DNA from: Klebsormidium nitens
Lineage: Eukaryota > Streptophyta > Klebsormidiophyceae > Klebsormidiales > Klebsormidiaceae
Length of the DNA: 64,000 bases
Assembly: GCA_000708835.1 (NCBI GenBank)
Contig: DF237021.1
Location: 1 to 64,000, forward strand
Direction of reading: 5' to 3'
This document shows positions 11,400-22,800 of this stretch, piece by piece. The translations under genes and the position numbers were made by a program. The first letter of the stretch is position 1, and every line of letters begins with the position of its first letter. The notes under the pieces were generated by a model. The model was not told the DNA's origin and searched no databases. It saw nothing but the letters and a program-made list of their open reading frames with translations.

Positions 11400-11670
11400 A
11401 AGGTGGTTGTTCTCATCATTGACGCCATGCGCTTTGACTTTGCCACCCAACTTGAGCGCCTAGACCACCGTGACCAACCAAGAGGCCCCTGGGTGCGGCG
11501 GCTGCCAATCTTTAAGCGCCTTGTTGCTGAGAAAGGCGCTTCCGCTGCGCTCTCAGGCTCCCCTCAGGCTTCAAGTTTGTGGCAGACACTCGGACAACGT
11601 CCCTGCAGCGCCTCAAAGGGCTGACCACAGGGCCCGGGCTGCCAACCTTCATTTACATCGGGAACAGGTG
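11400..11670 (+). pseudogene. PIGO: Broken exon of GPI ethanolamine phosphate transferase 3 (PIG-O)
   Basis: The segment reads VVVLIIDAMRFDFA, then RRLPIFKRLVAEKGASA, then in another frame KFVADTRTTSLQRLKGLTTG and PTFIYIGN. These are the start of the alkaline-phosphatase-like catalytic domain of PIG-O, which adds ethanolamine phosphate to the third mannose of GPI anchors in the ER lumen. The frame breaks near 11555-11575, where CTCAGGCTCCC / CTCAGGCTT looks like a small duplication. The piece has an acceptor-like CTAG before AAGGTGG and a donor-like CAG|GTGTGG at its end. No other PIG-O exon lies nearby, so it is an isolated fragment. Confidence 0.75.
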
Positions 11671-11674
11671 TGGG

Positions 11675-13270
11675 CAATCTGCCACCTTGCTTGTTGTCAG
11701 GTCCCTTTGGTGATTGGCTCAATGGGCATGTTCTGTTTTCTTCTTTCTGGATTGTCACGCTGTCTCAACCGCACCCGTGGAGACTCTCTTCGCGTGATCA
11801 CATAGATGTCATTGACTGCCGCCGGCTAACTTACAGTGCCAGAGTCACTGTTACAGCAATTTGAGCAATGCTGCTGCCAATCCGCCAATCGCACTTTTAA
11901 GTAGCACGTCATGTATGTACATTGGTTTCATCCATTTTCTCCTGAAGGAGAAGACAGCTGACCAGTAGTCCCTGGTGCAAACGCTGAGTTTGCAAAGCCG
12001 TTGGTATAAGTGTGTGGCAGCTGAGCAGGGTGGCAGCAGACTGAGTGTGAGCTCCAGATTCTGTGGCGCTGGAGAAGTGTAAGCGTCACGAAACAGAAAC
12101 TCCCCGAGGTGTGGATATCGCACATTCTTGTGTCAGAGCCATACACATCGTGGTCGTGTACAACTTGTCACTACCATCCAGGGGCATGACAAGTGTGACA
12201 TGTGTACAATCCGGGCCCGGCATGGTTACACAACTTGTAAGCAAGGCCACATAGTCTGAGCATGCGTACCAGTGTGACACGACTTTGACACAAGCAGTGC
12301 GTAGATTTCAGAATGCACACCGTTCCCATATGCAGGAAGCACCCGACTTGTACATGTTCGATCCTAGCACTCAGGCCAGGCAGCCGGCTGCTGACCAAGT
12401 GGCGGACGTACCGTCGCGGCCGGCCCCTCGGCCCCGTGGCTGGTACCGTCGGTACCACCCGAGCTAGGTACCTAGATTACAGTAGGTACAAGTCGATCCC
12501 AAAGGTACCTACCGGACAGCATGCCCGCATATGACGGTGCAGGGAGTGTCCTAACCGCCGTGTCCCATTCTGACCACGTGATTCATCGGACGGCATATAA
12601 TGGCATTGCTCAGCATGAATCGACGGTCGATATTACTCGTTACAAACGGCGCAATGGTTGCATGAAGCTGGTTCAAAAGCTGCTAGACCTGTAGGACTAT
12701 GTATAGTCCTAGTTGACCAGCTAGCTGAGCACTAGGCTCTTTCAACTTTGCCTCTTCACCTCTTCCACTTCTGGTCAAAGCAGTCCGCCTGATCAGTGCA
12801 TGTATAGCTTCAATTGCTGGCGCCTAGTAAGAGTTCAAGGAAGCAGGGGTATGGGCATTACACCACAAAGAAAGGGGCCTGACCGATAGACCAAACTGTC
12901 CAATGTCAGATCGAGGCCCGTGAGAGGCATTGCAACTTTGATTAGAACTTTGATTAGAACTTTGTTGGCAGGATAGCAGAACCAATCATGATTCAGAGGT
13001 TTTCAAGGATGTGTAAAGATTACAGGGCACTGCCGGCCGCCTGGAATGCACAGCTGCCAAAGGGAGATGGCAAGTTCTTATATTTAGATACTTGAAAAGA
13101 GGTGAGCTCCAGAATCTTGTCAGCCTGTCAGCAACTGAATTTAGCATACAGGCAAACATTAGATAGGAAGATTGATAATGGACTCTTCTAAAGGAGAGAG
13201 TACTAATGGGCCGTGAACATATACAAGTTTATCACTTTCATCATAATATTGCATATATATATAGGTGCAA
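11675..13270. other. Intergenic stretch without a gene
   Basis: About 1.6 kb with stops in all frames and no recognisable product. Palindromic GGTACC sites cluster at 12442-12510. An ATCGGACGG motif at 12585-12593 is followed by an AT-rich CATATAATGG. Nothing else is supported. Confidence 0.5.
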
Positions 13271-13289
13271 TCATATACATCTTCCTCAT

Positions 13290-13930
13290 ACTACCATATA
13301 CCCCATATACCCCCCTTTCAAAGCATTCACCATCATCAATCCCCCTTAGGTCCCAAGACCCCCTATACTCCTATTTCAAAGCCTTCGTCATCATCAATCC
13401 CCTTTAGGTCCCGGGACCCCCTATACCCCTATTTCAAAGCCTTCGTCATCATCAATTCCCCTTGGGTCCCGGGACCCCCTATACACCCATTTCAAAGCCT
13501 TCATCATCATCAATCCCCCTTGGGTCCCGGGCGCCCCTATACCCCTATTTCAAAGCCTTCATCATCATCAATTCCCCTTGGGTCCCGGGACCCTCTATAC
13601 ACCATTTCAAAGCATTCATCATCATCAATTCCTCTTGGATCCCGGGACCCCTTATCCCCCCATTTCAAAGCATTCATCATCAACATTTTTTTCCTGTCCC
13701 GAACCCCCTATACACCCGTTTCACTGCGATCATCATCATCTTTCTGTCTTGGAGGTCCCGGGAGCCCATACACCACCGTTTCACTGCGGTCATCATCATC
13801 ATTCTGTCTTGGGAGTCCGGCCCGGGATTATCGGGACCCCCTATACCCCCGATTCAAAGCCATCATCATCATAATTCTGTCTTGGCGTCCCATGATCCCC
13901 TATACCCCCGTTTCATAGCCTTCAGCATCA
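13290..13930 (+). repeat. Minisatellite with 58-bp unit, about eleven copies
   Basis: The unit contains TTTCAAAGCNTTC, (A)TCATCATCAAT, CCCCTTGGGTCCCGGGACCCC and TATACNCC. CAAAGC starts at 13319, 13377, 13435 and 13493, a strict 58-bp period. Later units (after about 13680) drift, with TTTCACTGCGATCATCATCATC and TTCTGTCTTGG replacing parts. The 58-bp period is not a multiple of three, so long open frames across it (13265-13918, 13462-14043) are by-products of low stop density, not genes. Confidence 0.9.
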
Positions 13931-14350
13931 TCGCTTTCCTTATCGGAATCCGCCGTAGGGCCAAATCGATGATAATGAACGGGTTGAAGTATAGTATAAA
14001 GGCCCAAGCATCAGCCCCTCCCCCCTTTCCCCCTTTATCTTGAACACTTCATCATCATTATTTTCTATAAAATTCCGCCATAGGCCAAATCGATGATGAT
14101 GAACGGGTTGAAGTATGATATAAAGGCCCAAGCATCAGCCCCTCCCCCCTTCCCCCCTTATCTTTCTCTTTGAATCATCATCATTTGAGTATGTAAGCAT
14201 ATGTGATGATGATGAAGACTTTGAATCGAGTATATAGGGGTAGACAAAAGCCGTCTAAGTACAATTGATGATGATGAACTTAGTGAACTAGCTCTATATA
14301 AGGGTCGAAAACCAACTCAGGGGAATTGATGATGATGAACCAAGTGAATG
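13930..14350. repeat. Duplicated 85-bp block and GATGATGATGAA-rich arm in inverted orientation to the minisatellite
   Basis: Bases about 13948-14036 and 14071-14158 are near copies (CCGCC(G/A)TAGG...AAATCGATGATGATGAACGGG...AAGGCCCAAGCATCAGCCCC). From 14205 to 14345, GATGATGATGAA alternates with TATATAGGGG / TATATAAGGG. This is the reverse complement of the TATACCCC...CATCATCATC theme in 13290-13930. Minisatellite and arm together form a large imperfect inverted structure, as in foldback elements. Confidence 0.6.
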
Positions 14351-16839
14351 GAGGGTATAGCAGATTGATTTGGCTTGTGGTTACGCTGACAAGCTGTGTA
14401 ACCCGGATTTCACAATGAATATTGATTTTATTTTTTATTTTCTTAATAAATTTACTGTGAAAAACCCTAAAAATTATAATGATGATGAAAATGACAATGA
14501 ATGTCTAATCTTGTAATCCTTTATTCCCCATTGGTACTTCCTCTTCTAAAGTTATTTGGGGTCTGCAAATCTGGACATACTGGACATAGGTCAGTTTGCA
14601 CCTAAGCTGAGCAGACCGTCACCATTGCATGCGATGTCTGGAGCTCCCTTTGGGGATTCTAGGGAGTCATCTATCAATTTCACTCAATTGCAGTGTCCAA
14701 GTCAAAAACTATTGCTTTTCTACCACATACATTTGTTCAGCAGGTGACCAGCCAGTAAACTTTGAAGCGGCTGATTGATGCTTGAAATTTTGATGTTTAA
14801 GTTGATAATCAAGCCAGAATTGAGGTGCTGCAAATTGCATAGGCTTGATTGTTGCAAAAAGTTTCTTGAAGCTGGCTGAAGTACTTTATGTGGTTCATCA
14901 GTTGCTTTCATCTTGGTGTCTAGGGATGTGTTCGAAAAAATTGCTGAAACGTGTCAGCTCGGAGCCTCTTAGTATTCAACCATTCATGTCAAGTTTTGTG
15001 GGGCAATTCAAATCTGCCAGCGAAGCTTTCTCTTTCAAGCTCCAGCTATAGAACAACAGCTGATCAACCTAGGGTCAGTAGGGTTAGGTGGAGGTCTCTG
15101 GTGGATCTGCAAAGCTCACACAGTGCTAACAAGATTTTCTTTGGCCTCATGCAGATCATGTAGTGGATTTTGCTAGGTGGTCTTGAAGCATCAAAGCATG
15201 GTAGTCATTCAAGCTTGAGCGCTTCGAGTTCTAACTTGATGGTGCTTTTCAGTGCCAATTGTCAAGCACAGCCAGCTTATCGGCTTCTTGAAGTCGCAGA
15301 TTGACCCATTTCAAGTGCATGCTAAAACCATGCCAAGATGATATTACCTCCATACATCAGCATACATGCTCGATACGAGCTCAATCCATAAGCAGGGGCA
15401 AGTGACTTGCAACGCACAAGGAATGTATCAAAGACGCACAATCTGGGCTCCCATCCTGTGCACCATGTGCACAGCAAATGCATGGTCAAAGCATGCTGCA
15501 CCATACCCTCTGTGTGTGGTACACGACCGTGTATCCGCCATGTATAAATCAGCAAATCCCCAATACACGGTTGCTTCATGTACCACAGCGTACGATGATG
15601 ATACCGGAATGTACAAAAATGACACCATGTATGTACCACGGCAAGTTTTGTGACGAGCCAACCGAGCATTCATTCAAGTGCATTGTTGGACTCAAACTTG
15701 AGTCAAAGGCACTGTCTGGTCACAACCGCTCACAACGTGATCATAAGCTATGATCGTGCACAGAGCGTCTGGGGCTTGTCTGGGTCCGTCAATTATTGCC
15801 TGGTCGTCAGTTGTCGTCCATCGACGCCGTGACCGACGCATCGAAGCTAGGCCAAACCGGGCACTTCGTCATGCTCGGGGATCCCTCTTGAAGACAACTC
15901 GAATCGACGGTTCACGGAAGGACGGCCTTGACACGGACGGCCGCGATGAAAACCCTGGGTTGGGTGGGACTCGGGATTGTAGTAGGTAGTAGCCTCGCGC
16001 CGCCCCGCGCGGCGGCCAAGCTGATCATGAGGCCAGCCGGTGCGCCCGGCCGCGACTTCTGCCGACCAAACCTCGCGGCCGGCAGGGCGGCAACTTTTGT
16101 CTGCACTGTCGTCGGCGTGTTGGATGACGGCGTTTCGAGAACGGTCGATAAGTTGGCGACTCGCTTCATCTGACGGTCGATCGACGATCACGTGGTCATA
16201 CCATTAAAGTACGCGGCCGCGCGACGTCGTACAGCTAAAGCTATACTGTAGGCGTATGATGGAATGATGTGCTTGACGTCATGCGAAGGTATGAAACTTA
16301 CTGTAGAAAGGCCCCATATAACTGCATGCACCGAGTCTCCGTGTGCCGAGGTTGCATGCACGAATCTGCATGCAGGGCTTGGCATGGAGCGAGTCGGACC
16401 CTAGCCTCTGGCCCAGAGTCTGGGCAAGGTTCGAGTTACCCGAGCAATCTTCCAGCTATAGGAACAGTCTCGCAAAGAGCTTTCTGCATGCGCTCCCGGT
16501 TGCGACCATTGGCATCTCTCCAAGGCGGTAGAATCGCTGGATTCTTTATGTGTCAAGCGAACGAAAAGCCTTCGCGTAGGAGTACCTATCGGTTTGACCA
16601 CCTTGATCAGCGCGCAATCTGATTCATTTGCTTTTAGCAGCTGACTTTAGGGGCGATAGACTTCTGAAAATCGTCTGCGATCGATCGAAGCGATTCTCGT
16701 TTTGTACATCCAGCGTCTCCATATGAATTGAGCTCAGAAAGTATCTCTAGAAAAGCCGAGTGGCGCGCTAGGGGCTAAGGAAGGCCCGTTTATAAGAAGA
16801 CACTTTCTATTTATCGATCCTACTTCCCTCCAAGCAGGC
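14350..16839. other. Intergenic stretch; no supported gene
   Basis: AT-rich at 14400-14500. Around 15360-15650 are many TACATG/CATGTA/GTACAC words and short palindromes. At 15830-16180 the GC content rises and an 81-codon open frame (15928-16173, +) begins with a hydrophobic stretch, TLGWVGLGIVVGSSLA, that resembles a signal peptide. It lacks any known family and overlaps an equally long antisense frame, so I do not call it. No RNA gene was seen. The last ~100 bp hold the promoter of the dehydrogenase; a TTTATAAG box at about 16789 is a candidate TATA box. Confidence 0.4.
16789..16796 (+). promoter_or_regulatory. Candidate TATA box of the dehydrogenase gene
   Basis: The sequence CGTTTATAAGAAG lies about 50 bp upstream of the ATG at 16840. 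TTTATAAG resembles a TATA box. The distance would leave a leader of only about 20 bp, so it is a tentative call. Confidence 0.3.
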
Positions 16840-19800
16840 ATGGCGTCTAATTTGCTTGGAGACCTGGCAAACCTGCTCTTCACCTTTGTTTTGTATCCTC
16901 TGGGGATTCTCAATCTGCTGTGGCTTGCCCCCCTAGTGGCAATCTGGCGCTCAACCTGGTATCTCCTGAAGCCTAAGACAAAAGTCAAGGGCAAGGTGGT
17001 AGTTGTCACTGGCGCGTCATCAGGCATCGGAGAGGTTAGTTGAGAGACTACAATGTTGATATCTGCACATCTTTGGAGCTTGCAGACGCCTGTGGTTTGC
17101 CGGAGCAGGACTCTTTTTAGCAACTTTCAAGAACAGGTTTCAGCTACTGAGATCTCATGGTTGAGTTTCGCTTTGCATGTTGGTGGTGTTCTATGAGGCT
17201 GCTGTTACAAAGTCATCAAGTATTTTGGATATTTCGGACTTGCTCGAGCCACAGGGCTTGATCGGAAGCTTCGCTGGCAGACTCGCTCACTGGGCGTTTG
17301 AGGTTTTGATAGGCGCTAAATATTCTGAAGCAATCTGGTCCAATGGAGAAATGTTGGGTGTCTAGCTGGTGGCATGGTTTTTTATAGTAGGCGCAGACCT
17401 TTTTTCAGCCCTGTGATGATAAGCTGGAGGGTTCAGTTACAATGAAGGACTAGGCTGGTTGAATAAAGATGCTTTGTCTTGTTCTAATCAGAAATACCTA
17501 AGAGGTTTTTAGCGACCTTGAAAAAGGACTGAGGTTACAATCCTCTTGAAGCTGACTTGAAGAGGCTGGCAGCTTGATGCAGTTGAGAATGTATATCATC
17601 GTTGCTTCGAAAAATCATACTCAGTGGCGTCGGAATTCCCTTCCCAAGATGAGTCTCATCTCTCATGCAATTGTGATTGTCATTGTTAGTCAGAACCTGA
17701 TCGATTTTCTATCCTACACTGTTTGCTTCTAATATCGCTGCAATAAAACAGATTGCTTGTCGACATAGACAAACTAAGCAGCAACTTGAGCAAGGGATGC
17801 CAAATGAAAATAATCCTGATATATGAGCCTTGAGAAGTCGACTTTCTCTTGCTTTGACTGACGGCTCATGACGACTTTTTGGTTCGAAGCACAATGCCTG
17901 AAACGCAATTAAGTGCAAGTCAATGCAAGTAGGTGCATTTTAACTTCGTTCCTTTAGTGTGTCTGACCCCATGCGGTCCGCAAGCATCAAGGTTTGGCGC
18001 CTCATCCGTCCTTTTATTTCTCACTCGCCGACCTCATGCGTAAAAAAAATTGCCTGACCTAGTGCATCAACCTCATGCTCAAAACAGGGCGCTCTATAGT
18101 CCAGGAGGCTTCCCAAAAGCATTACTCTCACTTCCACTCTAGTCTTGCCCCACATACATGTGACTGCAATTGGGTGCGTTTTACAGTTCAACAGACTTCC
18201 ATATGACTCTGTTGGACGCCTCCTACTTCGATGTGTTCTCCTGAATCTCCTAGACGCCATCCATTCTTTTCTTTTGCTGACGTCATCTGTTTCCCGATTT
18301 CCAGCACATCGAAGTTGATTCCTCAAAATCGCGGCCCAAAGCCGGTGATTGGGCGTGGCGCGAGGAGCGTCTGCAGAGCGTTGCTGGTTCCCTTGAGTTC
18401 TGTCGACGCCTCCCCTCATTTTCTTCCGCACCTAACCTTTGCTGCGTTATCGGTCATTTTCTTCCGCAGCGCATCGCTTTCTCGAGTTTGCGAAGTGCAA
18501 CGCGAAGGTAGTGCTTGCCGCACGGCGAAAAAGAGCTCAGCAGCCTCGAAACATTCAACAAGTTCAGACGCCTTCACTTCTAAATCGTCTCCCTCAGCCG
18601 GGCTCACATTTTTTTTTCTCTGCTGACGTCATCTATCCTCCCTCAGCACATTGCGTTCGAGTTCGCCAAGCTCGGCGCGAAACTAGTGCTTGTGGCGCGG
18701 CGGGAAGAGCTTGGCGGCCTCGAAAGTCACACTCAACAAATGCAGACGCCTTAAATTTCAAATGGTCTCCTTTCAGCCCGGCTCACATTCTTCGTTCTGT
18801 GCTGACGTCATCTATTCTTTCCGCAGCACATTGCGTTCGAGTTCGCCAAGCTCGGCGCGAAGCTGGTGCTTGCGGCCCGGCGCGAGGACCGGCTGCAGAG
18901 CGTCGCGGAAATTTGCCAGCAGCTGGGCAGCCCGAACGTCGAAGTCGTGCAAGCGGACGTCCGAAAGGAGGACGACTGCAAGAAAATCATCGACCATGCC
19001 ATCCAGAAGTTTGACAGACGTGAGTTTCACTCTTGGGACACTCTCAATTCTACTTTGTCTCTAGTCTCTTGGGAAGAAACTCCCGGAATGTCGAAGTAAT
19101 GCAAGCGAACGTCCGAAAGGGGACGTCCGAAAGGGGGACGGCTGCAAGAACATCATCGACCATGCCATCCAGAGATTTGACAGACGTGAGTTTCTAGCAG
19201 AAAACATTTCCAGTTTATGTAATTACTGGTGACAAACCCCCCGCAGTGTTCGAAGCGGTGCAAGCGGATGTCCGAGAGCAAGACGACTGCAAGAAGACTT
19301 TCGCCATGCAATCCAGAATGAACCGACGTAGGTCTCTAGCTTGATTTCCTCGACGTCACTGGGTTTGAGGGGGGAATGCCCGTTGAGCAGCGCGCTGGAC
19401 AATCCCTAGACAGCACTTTGAGAACGGACCGTCGAACCTGCGCCCACAAACTGACACGAGAGGGACTACTTCGTGATCATCGGCTTTGCCGTTTCGACGT
19501 TTCCGGGGTTGTTGATCCGGGGTTTTTGTGATGAGTGATGCTCAGTCCAGGCGTCCGAGTCAATCCATTCAAGGAGCGCCGTTGTCCTTCTAATAACGAT
19601 AGAGATTGTCCTTATGAGAACGATCCCTATCGAAACGAGCCCTGCCAGCCAATCTAGAAAGTCCTCCTTATTTCTGGAAAGTGCTTAATCAGTCTCCTCC
19701 AGTTGTTCAAACGGAGGTCTGGTCTGTGCCAACTTTAGAGTCGGAGAGATGTAGTTCGCTCTGCTGGTAACATGAATGCAAACGGCAGTTTCCTTCCATT

Positions 19801-22800
19801 TTCCGCTAGCTTCGTTCTTACTTGTCGTCGCTGTCGAACTGGCCCCTGTTCCCAACAATCCTCTCATCGTATCCAACTTTTGGTGGCCTCAAAACCTCAT
19901 ATACATTCTCGGGAACCAAACCGAGCACTAGAGTGGTATCAGCCGAGCACATCCCAGAAATAAACCGAGCACTAACCTAAGCCCTCGCCTCTCTGGCAGT
20001 CGACATTTTCGTCATTAACGCGGGCGTGGCCCACTCTTTCTGGCATCGCCCGCCCTTTTCTCGTCCGCCCCATAATATTCTGAGCGAAACATCCCATTCA
20101 ACCCTCACAATAACCCGCGGGCTGACCAAGTCTCTCCCCCTACTCCCCCAGTCGACATTTTGGTCAATAACGCGGGAGTCGCCCACTTGTTCCTGGCGAG
20201 CGCCGCCCCCAACTTCAGCCTGGAGAGCGCCAAGGAAGTAATGGACACCACGTTCTGGGGCCACGTGCACGCGACCCACTACGCGCTGCCGCACCTCAAG
20301 GCGACCAACGGACAGCTGCTCAACATCGTCTCGGTCGCCTCGTACATCCCGTACCCGCGCCAGGCTTTTTACAACGTAAGCCGAAGCCACAAACGACTGG
20401 TTATCTATTTCTGGTGAAGCTCGAGCTTATATCCACCTCAAAGGCTACAAAACATTTTACCTCTTAAGAGGTTTCTTGGTTGCCTAATGAAACTCTCGTA
20501 GCCCTTGGACTTTCTGGTTAACGTGTCAAAACATAGGCCCACCAAATTTTGACTACGCCGTTGCAGTGAGGCCCACAACAGTCTGCAACTTTGACGAGAT
20601 CAGATTTTCAGGCCACGCAATCCGAAGAACGTGGCGCTCTGCTACTTACACTCATGCGTGCAGATACGGGCAATTTAATTGAGACACTGTCAAGACACTC
20701 TGAGCCGATCTTAGCGGGATCTTTTGGAAAATTATGTTGAGCGCCTGTTCAGGTTGGCAACTAGGTAGCTCTGGACCCTTAGACCTGTGAAGCGGTGGAG
20801 GGGCAGAGCTTGAGAATGATCAACCCGTTTCCATACCGAGCAGTTCGATCACACGCGCTAACCTAGCTTCTAAATCTGGTTTTGCGGCCGCGAAGCACGC
20901 GGCGCTGGGCTCCTTCGACCCGCTGCGCGGGGAGGTGGGCGGCACTGTCAAGGGGGCAGATTACTGTAGCACTGGGCCAATAACTTGCTTCCTCAAAAAT
21001 CTGCTACTAACCATTTTCGCAACCTTGTCCTTAACCCTCTTTTGCAGGCGGCGAAACAAGCGGCGCTGGGCTTCTTTGACACGCTTTCCCACAGGCGGGC
21101 AGCACTGTTTGTGGGTAGTCAGCACTCAACAGCTCCGTGACCCAAGGTCCTAAACCCCCGCTAACCCAGCCTTAATCCTCATTTCCAGGCGGCGAAACAC
21201 GCGGCGCTGGGTTTCTTCGACACGCTGCGCGCGGAGGCGGGCAGCACTCGTTTTGTGGATAGATTGCACTCATTTTCTCCGTGACCCAAGGTCCTAACCG
21301 TCCGCTAACCCAGCCTTAAACCCTATTTTCAGGCGGCGAAGCACGCGGCGCTGGGTTTCTTCGACACGTTGCGCGCGGAGGCGGGCAGCCGCATCACGGT
21401 GACCAACGTGCTGCCCGGCTGGGTGGCGTCAGAGATGACGGAGGGCAAGCTGCTCAACACCGACGACAAGCCCGCCTGGGACACCGGCCTGCGCGATGTG
21501 AGCTGTCCTTTTCAGGGTTAAGGACCTTAACCAAAAAAAGGGAAGCCGCTTTTATGTTGGTATGAAGGAGTTCCCAAAAATGAAGCTACGGCTTCTCTCT
21601 GATCAGCAGAGCAATTTGGAGGCAAGCTGCTGGAGGCAAACAAACTTTCGCAGAGGGTTGCAACAACCATTCGAACTTGGAAGAGTCTGGTTTCTATGTC
21701 AACCAGCGTAACGGTTGTGATTGGCGGTTGTTTGTCGAAATTGTCAAAAACCCTTTTGATGAGCGATTGGCCAAAGGAAGTTGTGGCTGACAGAAAATCT
21801 TAAGCCGTCGGAAGTTGTGAGCGATCTTTGGGGTTCAATAACCAGCTTTGAATCCATTGGAAGACTTTCTGGCGAGCACCACCTGTCTTGACACGGATGG
21901 CAAGCTCAAACTGCTTACGGTGATAACGAGAGTCGTTGACCTTTTTGACTCTCTTTATCGTTCCGATAAAGATTGACGTGCAACGTGCGACGCGCATCAA
22001 GAATTCTTTGTCTGTGGGACCCGACTGAGAACCGTTTCCTTCTTCAGTTGATTGTTTTCCTGCGCCATCTGGGCAACCAGGCGCTGAACTTGACGTAGGC
22101 CGCACACTCTGGCATCAGGGGCTTGCAACGATCCGGATTTCAATCAGTTCCGCTGACATTTCTGTGTTGCATTCCGCTGAGACAAGCTTCCGTTCCGTCT
22201 TGGCAGGAGCACGTGGGCCCCTGGCCGGTTCTGCCGACGACCGACCTGGCCAAGCTCGCCGTCCACACCGCGCTCAAGCGCGAGCGCAACGTCATCGTGC
22301 CCCTCTGGTGAGCCGCAGTGACCTCAGCTAGGACAGATCGTAGGAGTTCAATTGATTTGAGGACACCTGAAATCGTTTCAGCGGAGTGGCATTCCTTTTG
22401 AAGGTCGATGATACGGAGTAGAGCGTCGTATAAGGCGGTCTGACAAGCTTGAGCGGGAGAACTGCGTGAAAAATTTGCAAATGGAAAGGGCTTGGTGCTT
22501 GCCTTGTGACTGCCGAAGGCTTTGTTGGACCCGGAAACCGGTTTACAACACTCAAGAATTGGCTGCTGTTAGCGTTGACCCTGTGCTTTTGTGAGGTGCT
22601 CGTTTTGTAACTTCGACCGTTGAGAATGGAGTTTGTTTGAGTCGAGTGGGGAACGTTTCTAGAGTCGACTCGGAAGCGTTCCAGTGATCGACGAGGGTCG
22701 TTTCGTCGATCTTTTGAAAGCTTCACAGTTGAGGTCTGGATCGAACAAGACGTTTTGCCAGGCTTTCGTCAGGCGCTAGTACGTTTTCTAGGGACAGGTG

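Noticed and set aside
13290-13930. CRISPR-like array of regular repeats
   Set aside because: Repeats are head-to-tail 58-bp units without unique spacers, in a eukaryotic genome.
13265-14043. Long open frames over the minisatellite (217 and 193 codons)
   Set aside because: The 58-bp period makes every frame cycle through the same low-stop sequence. The products are only repeats of PYTP and SSSS.
15847-16191. Small secreted protein (15928-16173, +) or its antisense partner (15847-16191, -)
   Set aside because: Overlapping open frames on both strands reflect high GC and few stops; neither has support beyond a hydrophobic start.
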